This document shows positions 8,579 through 17,900 of a stretch of DNA of 31,209 bases, in pieces. The notes under the pieces were generated by a model that was not told the DNA's origin, did no database searches, and saw only the letters and a list, made by a program, of their open reading frames with translations. This stretch comes from Ophiothrix spiculata (Eukaryota; Echinodermata; Ophiuroidea; Amphilepidida; Ophiotrichidae). The position numbers were made by a program, and so were the translations under genes. The stretch's first letter is position 1. Every line of letters starts with the position of its first letter. The stretch lies in the NCBI GenBank assembly GCA_000969725.1, contig JXSR01S073335.1; one strand, written 5' to 3'.

Positions 8579-8864
8579 ATGGTCGTCACGATATCCGCCA
8601 TCTTGGGGGGCTTCCAGTCACCGGCTGTCGTAACTAATGTCAAAATCGCAATTCAATGTACTGTCAAGAAGTGTAGGAGCTTGCGCAAGATGCTGGGAGT
8701 GTCTTTTTACAGAATTCCGCGGATCATCCGGCATCTTAGCAAGCAGGAGCTGCAGTTGAGCATAGAAAGAAGAAGAAAGTGGCTGGAAGTATGCGAGCTG
8801 ACAGCCAGTGTTGACATAAATTCAGAGACGCATGTTTGGATTTGCCAGAAACACTTTTTATCAG
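8579..8864 (+). CDS. THAP-domain protein, first exon
   Basis: The frame opens at ATG 8579 and encodes a THAP-type zinc finger: C-x4-C (CTVKKC), SFYRIPR as the F-x-(F/Y/I)-P block, a conserved Trp in RRRKWLEV, and C-x2-H in WICQKHF. The second Cys and the C-x2-H pair are 56 residues apart, slightly long for the family but acceptable. THAP fingers bind DNA and occur in P-element-type transposases and domesticated transcription factors. The exon ends at a consensus donor TCAG|GTAAGA (donor at 8865), directly after the zinc ligands and before the usual AVPTIF-type box, which would be on a later exon not recognised here. No internal stop exists, so the exon may be alive. Confidence 0.65.
8595..8605 (+). 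promoter_or_regulatory. YY1-like motif CCGCCATCTTG overlapping start
   Basis: CCGCCATCTTG matches the YY1 consensus (CGCCATNTTG-like). In many animal promoters it sits just downstream of the transcription start and often embraces the start codon. Here it lies 16 bases after the first ATG, so either transcription starts at about 8575 and a later AUG is used, or the motif is coding coincidence. Confidence 0.35.
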
Positions 8865-8911
8865 GTAAGACCTCTGTAAATGTAAATCAAATCTTATTTT
8901 TATTGAAGTGA

Positions 8912-9340
8912 ATAGTATCTGGTTTAGTAGCCGACGCCGACAATCATTGAGCTGTGTAAGTTAGGGGATTTGCATAAATGCAAATTGATGGTGGGAAATT
9001 ATAAGGGTGTTGGTTACTTGATTGCTGAACTTGTACATGGACGTACCAGCAAAATTTTGATGGTTTGTTATGTTGTCATAATCTTGATAAATTAAATTTA
9101 AGAAATTTCAGTGACTTTGATTATCATTATGGATGAAATCCAACAGCAGGTACGGTATCTGTTCAAACTCAAATAATTCAGCAAACAATCCTCTGGCGTC
9201 TGGTCCCCCAATCTAACGCCCCTTGATGATCCTTAACTACTGCACCCATATCGCCTTGAGATATAAATAGGAACAGATGGAGTTGGCTCTGGTTAAGAAA
9301 TATTGAAGATAAAAATGTTAAACTTGCAGGTGTTATAAAA
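8912..9340. other. Spacer or THAP intron, nothing recognised
   Basis: The stretch follows the THAP donor and would be its first intron if the gene is active. ATGGATGAAATCCAACAGCAG|GTACGG near 9130-9156 resembles a tiny exon end with a donor, but nothing else supports it. Confidence 0.35.
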
Positions 9341-9343
9341 TAT

Positions 9344-9655
9344 ATGAATAAAGAATTGAAAAGAAAAAGATCTCGGATACTATACTGTAAAAAAGGTCTG
9401 TCTGATGGAGACACAAAAACTTTTAAACATCTAAACACGCATGTAAAACCCTATGGCCAAGATGTCATCATATGCGAAGAAGAGCGCATCAACCATATTA
9501 GCAAGCGAATGTACGCAAATGTTTGGACAGACTGCCCAAGGAAAGCCAGTTGGTGGCCGAGGAAAAGGCAAGCTAACTGAAAAAGGATGAAAACATGGAG
9601 ATCATATTACCGCAACGCAATATCAGAAAATGTTGGAAATGTAGATGTATTCTGA
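9344..9655 (+). pseudogene. Mutator-like transposon protein fragment
   Basis: The frame from 9344 reads NTHVKPYGQDVIICEEERIN and HISKRMYANV. Then, after a frame change, GGRGKGKLTEK and MKTWRSYYRNAISENVGNVD lead to a stop near 9653. The series (helical basic peptide, Gly-rich hinge, LTEK...YYRNAI) is one I associate with animal Mutator-like transposon proteins. No catalytic residues can be shown, and the frame is broken at least twice. Family assignment is tentative. Confidence 0.35.
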
Positions 9656-10038
9656 CAAGTTGGAAAAAAGAAATTGCAGAAAAACAGCCAGCTTCATCAA
9701 CAATACAGCAAATATATATCCAACTTGGAAGAAAAGAAATACGTCGTATGCTGAGAAATTACCCACATTAAAAATAGCAAGAACAAATGAATGACAGCGG
9801 TTTATTTGTCATCATAGGGTGTAAAAATATACATAAACATTAATTGCCCAGTGAGATACAGAGATGGATCACTGAATGAAGAATTATTGCAAGGACCTGA
9901 TAAACAAATAATCTGTTTATGACCAAGGCAAATGTAGCAGGAATGTTACATAATCCATCAATGATGATTTCTGTGTTAGGGAGTTTGGGTTACATTACCA
10001 TGGCCATGCTATAACAGTGTTAAGAGGAAGATTCTGAA

Positions 10039-10110
10039 ATGCCCTATGTATTTGTTGCAGATGAAGCTTTTCCACTAAAGAGTAAAAAAATTCCATATGC
10101 CACATTTCAA
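10039..10110 (+). pseudogene. Harbinger (HARBI1-like) transposase fragment
   Basis: The frame encodes MPYVFVADEAFPLKSKKIPY. The block PYVFV-A/G-D-E/D-A-F-P-L is the hallmark around the second catalytic Asp of PIF/Harbinger transposases and HARBI1. Only this block is intact. The preceding DNA (CCATGGCCATGCTATAAC) and the following sequence are not clearly alignable, so this is a short relic. Confidence 0.55.
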
Positions 10111-10389
10111 AATTGTGTGAAATCAGCATACATGCACCTAGCTCAGAGCATGTCGCCATAGCTCGACAATACTAGATTATGCTGGAAACACATGCTGTTT
10201 GCAGTTGAAACAAAATACACATGCTGTGTGGGTGTAAATTCAAGATTTACACTGCTTTCAGACTAGCAACCAAACGTCTTCACCATAAAATCCATGGGTA
10301 TAACTCATCTCCATTTATACAGATTCCTAATTCTTCAGATTATCATCATTTAACAGTTCAAATTATACCTTTGTTCTAATCATTTGCAG

Positions 10390-10848
10390 GTAAAGCCAGA
10401 TGAAGACTTTGCGATCCCTCCCCGAGTGTATTGTGATACCATGATCTACCATCCAAATATTGACACCCTGGAAGATGACGGTGAAATCTGTCTCAACCTC
10501 CTAGGAGACGACATGTGGACCGAAGTCAGAAATTTTGAAGATGTTGCGCAAGGAATCCTGTTCCTGCTCTACAATCCCAACATTCAGGACCCGATGTGCT
10601 GCATCATCAGCCCAGATATGTCGGAAGACGAGTTTGAAGAAAATGTGAAAATATCTATTGCAGGTGGTTGCATTGACGGATACCACTTCCCAAAATCAAA
10701 AATCAGAGGTGAACAGTGTCAGGATGAGGGAGTGTCAGGATGGGTGATGGAATCTCAGGGAGTACAGTGCAAGTCAGGGAGGATCCTGATGGGGCGGAGG
10801 AGGTACCGGTTAGTAAAGACAAACAAACAAAATGAGGCCATGACATAA
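10390..10848 (+). CDS. UBC-domain (E2) exon, UBE2M/UBE2F-like
   Basis: The exon follows a pyrimidine-rich tract and TTGCAG (AG 10388-10389). It encodes the C-terminal two-thirds of a ubiquitin-conjugating fold: IPPRVYCDTMIYHPNID (PPKV and HPN motifs), GEICLNLL with the catalytic Cys, the W-containing helix, LLYNPNIQDPM, and a last helix leading to GGCIDGYHF. That last segment resembles the C-terminus of the NEDD8 E2 UBE2M; GEICL resembles UBE2F. HPN to Cys is 13 residues (counting from His) against 10 in both human proteins. The frame continues past the expected end to a stop at 10846-10848. Alternatively a donor AGAG|GTGAAC (GT at 10709) ends the exon earlier. The N-terminal exons were not found upstream. 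It could be an active divergent E2 or a duplicated, orphaned exon. Confidence 0.7.
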   Translation, partial: VKPDEDFAIPPRVYCDTMIYHPNIDTLEDDGEICLNLLGDDMWTEVRNFEDVAQGILFLLYNPNIQDPMCCIISPDMSEDEFEENVKISIAGGCIDGYHFPKSKIRGEQCQDEGVSGWVMESQGVQCKSGRILMGRRRYRLVKTNKQNEAMT

Positions 10849-12209
10849 GATCTTTTATAGAAACAACATAAAAGCAAGCTATAGCTGCATGGACAATATG
10901 AATACGCCAGAATAAGAACATCCCAATAGCTCCCTTCTGTTAATTATATTTATAAAATATAAATGCATACAAATTTCTGAAAATGCTTTCACATTACTAA
11001 AATGCATTTCCATGTCAATATCCTTATCATATTGTCACATTTAACCTTGAAGTTGACTTGTTTAGACACTGTTAGATAATTGTTATAGTACATAGTTGCT
11101 ATACTTAAACAGCCATTACGTTACAAGAACATCCCAACTCCATGAGCTCCCCTCTGCAACTATATGCTGGGAAAATTATCTAACAATGTCTAACAAATCA
11201 ATCTCATTATCTTAAACAAATAAAAATGCCTCTCACAAAATATGGAAAAATCAGATATCATGTCAGTAAGAGTTCGAAAAGACTTCTTAATGGGCCTCAG
11301 AAGTAAAGGTATCTTTCAGTAAAAGAAAACCAATTAAAGTTAACATAGGGAGAAGCCTTTGAGAAAGATTGTTTCTAGGCAACAGTGTTCTATAGATGAA
11401 CAAATTGAGCTATAAGAATGGAAAGGGCAACCCGAGGGAGGTTGTTGCCTTCCTCGATGATAGAAACATTGCTTGGGGTGTTCTACCACGATATCGTGGT
11501 AAGCGCTTCCAGAAATGAGACTCATATACTTGTTGTTGGGTCGGTCTTTCGAGTATTCAAAATGTTTTAAAACTGTTTTGTAAATATTTTGAATTCCAGA
11601 AGTTTATTAAATTGAATTTGATAAAGACTCTGTATCCTGTTCCACATTAGTGGGAAGCTTATAGAGCATTATGATGACTTTGTAGATCTGTTAAACATGG
11701 GAATATCATGTGACATGCCATGAACTGCCATTCTCCAAGACTTCAAAACTTAAGCAAAGACGCAGTTTGAGATCTTGGTCAAATTGCGTATTTTAGAGAA
11801 GTTCGATTTTAATATGGACATAGAATATATGTCCCGGGATAGGCCTAAAAGACTGACATCTCAATGTATTGACTACGGTGACAACTACTAAATTGGTCCC
11901 CCGTAACGCCCTCTTTTGTTTTCATAATAAATGCTTTACGAACCAGGAAGTAGGAACACTCCAACGTGTCAACAATCAAATGAAGGGTTTAAAAGTAAAA
12001 ATTCCTCTAGTGTTTCTATATTTTCTTTGCTTATTACACTACCAGTGTTTGACAAGAATAACGGTGCAGACTGGCTTGAGATTTCACACCGCAAATTGTA
12101 TCGATGGTGTGAGAGCTTTCCAATATGGCGTTGGAATGACATGACTGTGGGTTGGACACCGGAAAATACACTGACCAGAATACTGCAACTAAGAATAATC
12201 TATCATGGA
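10849..12209. other. No gene recognised
   Basis: AT-rich DNA, possibly 3' UTR or downstream intron of the E2 gene. An 18-bp perfect palindrome TACCACGATATCGTGGTA lies at 11484-11501. A 104-codon frame at 11931-12245 has no recognisable motif and its end overlaps a repeat. Confidence 0.45.
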
Positions 12210-12626
12210 GATCATGGTATACTTTTATATAGTTTATACAATTAGTTTGAGAGTTAGAGTACAAAAACCATTTATGCTATTTGAAGGTCTACCACAGCCT
12301 TAACCAAACTAGAAATTAATCTATTTCCCATAAAAATAAGATAAAAATCCAAAATTTGAGAAAACCGTTCCTAGACATTTGTTTCTAAATTCCAAAAAGC
12401 AAAAAAGCTCAAAATTTCACGAATGCAAATTTTAGTTAGGCTTTCCAGAAATTTTGGGGCAAAAATGATGATTTTTGGCATTTTTTGCCAAATTTGTCAT
12501 TTTTGGTCAAAAACCGATATCGCCAATATGTTCAGGGTAAAAATCCGCTTCTAAAAATGTATACTTTTATATAGTTTATACAATTAGTTTGAGAGTTAGA
12601 GTACAAAAACCATTTATGCCATTTGA
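12210..12626. mobile_element. Fragments of TTAAGG fold-back element
   Basis: 12210-12294 ends in CAGCCTTAA and matches the right terminus of the element at 26682-27209. The stretch GTATACTTTTATATAGTTTA through ACCATTTATG is repeated at 12550-12618. 12310-12560 is homologous to the right arm of the complete copy at 12865-13606 (shared AATAAGATAAAAATC and TCCGCTTCTA blocks). The region therefore holds two truncated right arms of one family, the second adjacent to the complete copy. Confidence 0.65.
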
Positions 12627-12864
12627 AGGTAGAAAAATTCTTCTGTACTTGGGCAGGTTTAGCAATTCAAATATTCCCAAGAATAATAATTTGCCTGTGC
12701 TGCTGGTATGTTGTTGAAAAACCTTACATTGATTAAAATCATAACCTGTTTGTAACATTTGATATCATAAATATCCTAAAAGAAAATAGTACAAACCTAA
12801 ATGCGACCCGCTGTCACAAAATCAGCGTAAAGTTACAAATCTTATATTCAGAGATATTGCCTAT

Positions 12865-13606
12865 TTAAGGGCCCTGTCAACCCTTTGTTTTCAGAAATAG
12901 TTTTTGCGCTGTAACTCAGCAATGGATAATTAAATTCAATAAAAGTATACATTTCTAGAAGCGGATTTGTATACTGAACATGATGGTCAGAACATTTTTG
13001 GACCAAAATGTGAAATTTTAGCCCTAAGGTCCAAAAAAGGTCCCAAAATCGTGTTTTTGGCTAAAAATTTTATGGGAAAGCTAACTAAACTTTGCTTTGG
13101 TAAAATGTTGAACTTTTTTACTTTTTAGAACCTAGAAAGCAATATCTAGGAAAACATTTTTTATTTTTTTAATTTTTTTCTTAGTTTTTGAGATATTGTC
13201 AAAAATTGGTCCAAAAATGTTAAAAAAATCCCACTCCTGACACCATTTTTGGCAAAATATGCCACATTTTGACAAATTTTGGCAATATTTCAAAAAATAA
13301 GATAAAAATCAAAAATTTGAAAAATGTGTTCCTAGATATTGCTTTCTAGATTCTAAAAAGCAAAATGATTTGAAATTTTACCAAAGCAAAATTTATCTAG
13401 CTTTCCCATAAAATGTTGCTACCCAAAACATGATTTTTGGACCCTAGGTCCAAAATTACACATTTTTGTCCAAAAATAACCTGACCATCATGTTCAGTAT
13501 GCAAATCCGCTTCTAGAAATGTATAATTTTATTTGAATTTAATTATCTGTTGTTGAGTTACAGAGCAAACACCAATTCTGAAAAAAAGGGTTGACAAGGG
13601 CCTTAA
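12865..13606. mobile_element. Fold-back element, TTAAGG family, complete copy
   Basis: It starts TTAAGGGCCCTGTCAACCCT and ends with its complement AGGGTTGACAAGGGCCTTAA. Homology continues inward along both arms for about 300 bases each (GCTCTGTAACTC-like, ATTTCTAGAAGCGGATTTG, ATCATGTTCAGTAT, TTTTGGACC...GGTCCAAA, TTTATGGGAAAGCTA), leaving a short centre near 13200-13290. It has no coding capacity. Flanks show no certain target duplication beyond the TTAA contained in the termini. The structure is that of a long-inverted-repeat, non-autonomous DNA transposon. Confidence 0.85.
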
Positions 13607-14792
13607 CAAGACATTAAAACAAAAAAAATGAAAGACAATTTTCTTGTTGTAGGACACATTGCTGCTATTTGATAGAGACTATGTGCTATATCCACAATTT
13701 ATAACTTTTAAGCTTTGGTTTAGAATGCAAATCTACTTAAATCTCAAATTGATTTATTAACTGTACACTCATTTTGTGTTAGCACCGCACATAACACCAA
13801 TGAACTAAGATTACCAAAGAAAAATAATATAATATACAGCATCATACAATTTGAAAACAATAAGAAAATACTACCATGGTAACAGAATACCATGAAAATA
13901 ACTATTGATAGGCCACATAAGTTAATACATTATTACAAAACAAATTAAATTTCACAAATTTTTACTCCTCTTTAGCCCACCATTGCTTGGGAAAATTATA
14001 TACGGAAACCCAAATTGTTGCACAATTGGTGCAAATATCTAATATAAATATCCAGGGTAAGCAATAGGACCTCTTGTGGTTGAATACATGTTCAAAATAT
14101 GACTTGACTGGGATGCATAAAACAACTCGGGCAGTTAAAACTTGAAGACTGGCAACACCCCAGAATATGGCTGAATTATTTGATACAAGACTTGACCAAT
14201 AACACAACCAATTTGGCTCAAATAAAAGCACATCACTTATGGTCAGTCTATTTACCGCAGCATAGATTAAAGATATCAGCGTTATTTTCATTCTGACATG
14301 GGAATCAACTTGGTCTTAATGGGATTTGAGCAGGTCATGCCTTGCATGAATATTGATAGCCCACATTTCTTTTTGAGTTCAGTTTTGCGTACTGTTTGTA
14401 TAAAGTAGTATTTGCATGGTTCGCCTCTACATGTAACCGAATCACTGCACTCAAATTTGATTTTGACAGGCTTGAGCACACCTAAATACTCCCAATTTTA
14501 ACCAAATGGCCGAAAATACCAATACTCTTGATGGTAAAGGTAGTCTGGCATCTCACCTCCGTATGAATGGCTGCAGAACTTGACTGGGGTGCATAAACAC
14601 CACATTTGGGTTTACTAAAACACTCTTCAACAGAGTACAATCTATTTGACATTTGGCCTATCTATTTTACATATGTGTTGACTTGGTGAAAATTTTAAAT
14701 TTTGAATTTGAACATCAGAATTGCATAGTAACAGAATTGCATATATTTTAAATCCACTACAACTTTCAATTAAACATACCACATTACCATGA
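13607..14792 (-). other. 3' flank of DEX1-like gene
   Basis: Directly downstream of the DEX1-like stop codon on the minus strand. It probably contains the 3' UTR, but no well-placed AATAAA was found on the minus strand close to the stop; the first obvious one is near 13752. ACTTGACTGGG[A/G]TGCATAAA occurs twice (about 14104 and 14579). A 109-codon minus frame at 13962-14291 shows no family resemblance. Confidence 0.4.
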
Positions 14793-14931
14793 CTACCTCA
14801 ATTTGTTGACGTGGGTCAAGGGTAGAAGGTCTACTTCTGGATATCCATGCACCAACAGTAGCAGGATGGTCATGGCTATGAACGGGAAAAAGAGAAGCCA
14901 TTGCACATCCTGGGCTAAACGAGTGTTGAAA
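14793..14931 (-). CDS. DEX1-like exon 11, transmembrane helix and stop
   Basis: The terminal coding exon has one base, 45 codons and TAG at 14793-14795. FNTRLAQDVQWLLFFPFIAM continues to a hydrophobic helix of about 19 residues ending LVHG, then a tail PEVDLLPLTHVNKLR. The position and tail length agree with plant DEX1, whose helix also lies at the extreme C-terminus. The tail would face the cytosol. Acceptor CTTACAG|TTTC. Confidence 0.92.
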
Positions 14932-17900
14932 CTGTAAGAGGAAAATAAAAAACAGGACAAAATGAAATTAATTCAATGAACAATGGAGACAAGTGAGCCC
15001 TAGTGGTTTAAGTTCTTGACTCTTTATTATTGGGCATTGAGAGCCAGTGAATTAAAACACACTGGGTGGCTGGAGTAAGTTTTTCTTGACCTAGGTAGTC
15101 TTTCAGTTCTAGCATTTATTTTTAACAATAGTTCTTGAATCAGTACTATGTTTCACATAAAACTTTGCGACTATTTGGTTTTACATAACATTCAAGAATA
15201 ATAAGCTGTAGTAAATGAAATGACAAGTTGCCTCAAATTATTTATTGGAGGACTCATATTTGTAATATAGTGTCTCACAAAATGTAGATATAGAAAGATC
15301 CAATTTTATGTACTCTACACTCCTTGATTCCTACCATTACTGTGGCCATCCACTTGATGCACCCCAAATTGGTGCACAGTTAAATTTCACATGCAATTCT
15401 GCAATGTAGGCAATATATTTGCATTGCATCATGGCGTTAACTGAATTTGATTTGAAATTTGTGCTCATTCATGCACTTGCTTATTGAGCACCAATATGGG
15501 CTGCATCAAGTGGATGTCCCCCTCCTAAAGGATATATCGATGTCCCCCAGGGGACAATGAGTTGTAAGAATGTGTCAAATTGAATTTTCTTATACCCACA
15601 AATGGACCTATATCACATATCTTCACTGTAGGCTGCGAACACATAGAAGTATACGGTATTCGCTATACACACACGGGAGAGGCACTCATATTTGAAATTG
15701 ACAGTGATTACCATCATCACTAAACACATGAGTGCCTCCCCAAGAGCATATAGGGAATAACGTATACCATATACCAATGTGTATACTTCTACATGATCGC
15801 AGCCTAAGAGAACACCAACCTGGGAAAACCAAGGTACTCCCTGAACTGCAGTGCAAAAAAAAAGTACAAATTGCATAATTCATTCATTGTATATGGCCAG
15901 ACTCCACGCACAGTACTACCCAAGTAAGCTGACGCACACTGACCCAGAGGTCTGCTTCTGGCTATAGCCTAATAAGCTTACCTTACAGCAAATGAATCCA
16001 CAAAGACCTGTCCATACTGGTTGGTCATCTGTACTGACACCATGGTCTTCATTGGTTTGTTGGGTGTTGGAATGCTTAGGGCATATTCTCCTGGAGATGT
16101 ATAGGTCTTGCCAGGCTCAAGTATCATTTGACCAGCTAGTACCTACACAAAACAAATTGTAAGCTTGCATTTTATGGCGCTTTTAGAGTTAAGCGATTTC
16201 ATCACTGCAATAAGGCCTAAAAAAAATGTTTGTTTGCCCTCCGCGACCGACCCTAAAATGCCAAAATTTGGGTCAGGTATTTTAGGTTTTTATTTTCAAA
16301 CATGTAAAATATGAAAACTCAATAGTTTCGATTGAACACGTAAAATTCAGCAGTATAAAGTCACATTTAGTAGTATAGAATGCATATTTCCTCTAAATAA
16401 TGACCCACAATCTTTGATTAAGCCCTGCATTGTTTGGTATTTATGATGAAATCCATGGAATGACATAATTCTTTAAAATATAAGTGAAGAGTAAAAAAAA
16501 AAAAAAGATCAACTGACCGACACAAAATTTTAATTTTTCCACTGGAGGGCAAACAAACAATTTATTTTTTTGGCCTTATGACTGACATCTATTGATATAA
16601 TTAATTACACAAGGTATTAGTAATGTGCATGACAATCTTAAGACAGCATAATGGTAAATGTCTAGCAATTTTGCACCGACTTCATTAATATAATTGCTGG
16701 ACTCAGAATGCACCATTATCATTATGTTGCCCTTTGGTTATTGGTAGCTTCGTAAGTTTTTACTGAAAACATGTTTTAAACCAAATCTTCCTACTATCAG
16801 TATATACATACATATAAACACCAAGTATTTAATGCACCATTACCAAAGGCTCAAGGAGCTTACAAAATTGAAAAACAATGAGTTGATCAGTTGATCAAAA
16901 GAGGGAGGATAACCCCTCAGCAGTAAAATCTTGTATTTCAAATTTGACCACTTGGCAGATCCAAGACGACTCTATTTACCTTACATAATGTAATAAATAA
17001 AATGAAATAAATGCAGGTGATTTATAGTGCACTACACCTACCCTGACTTGTAATTCCAGCACACTTTACAAAGCACATATAATCAGTTCTAATCATTGGG
17101 TTAAATCACTACCTGGACTTCCTGGGGCCAAAAGGCTTATTGCAGCTACATAAATTAGCGCAACCCTAGCTTGAGCAATTCACACCCTCATAGAATATAC
17201 AGTTTTTGCACACTCAGCTCCAGCTGAACTCAAATGCGAAACAATCAGTACAGCTCATGTNNNNNNNNNNNNNNNNNNNNNNNNNNNNNNNNNNNNNNNN
17301 NNNNNNNNNNNNNNNNNNNNNNNNNNNNNNNNNNNNNNNNNNNNNNNNNNNNNNNNNNNNNNNNNNNNNNNNNNNNNNNNNNNNNNNNNNNNNNNNNNNN
17401 NNNNNNNNNNNNNNNNNNNNNNNNNNNNNNNNNNNNNNNNNNNNNNNNNNNNNNNNNNNNNNNNNNNNNNNNNNNNNNNNNNNNNNNNNNNNNNNNNNNN
17501 NNNNNNNNNNNNNNNNNNNNNNNNNNNNNNNNNNNNNNNNNNNNNNNNNNNNNNNNNNNNNNNNNNNNNNNNNNNNNNNNNNNNNNNNNNNNNNNNNNNN
17601 NNNNNNNNNNNNNNNNNNNNNNNNNNNNNNNNNNNACAGGCTTTAGTGTATGTTCTGGGTTGACTGCAACCATGACAAAGACTATGACATAGTTTTCCCA
17701 ATGGCGAGACTTACCTGTATTCTATATGTCATCTTGTTAGTGAAAGGTCTTTTATCCACAATCTCAAAACCAATGGTAAAACTGCTGCCAGTCATGAGCT
17801 GAACTTCTTTGGTAAACTCAGATACTTTGATTCCAACCTGGGAATTAATTAACAACTAATTTTACAGCAGGAACTCATTATAATAAAATCTGATATAAGA

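Noticed and set aside
11931-12245. 104-codon plus-strand frame
   Set aside because: No recognised motif, overlapping open frames in other phases, and its end lies in a repeat.
13962-14291. 109-codon minus-strand frame after the DEX1-like stop
   Set aside because: No family resemblance, no splice or start context; most likely 3' UTR or flank.
15613-15883. 87- and 65-codon minus-strand frames
   Set aside because: They are entirely within the TAGGCTGC inverted-repeat element and its flank.
17206-17701. Four open frames across the gap
   Set aside because: They consist of N-derived X residues and carry no information.
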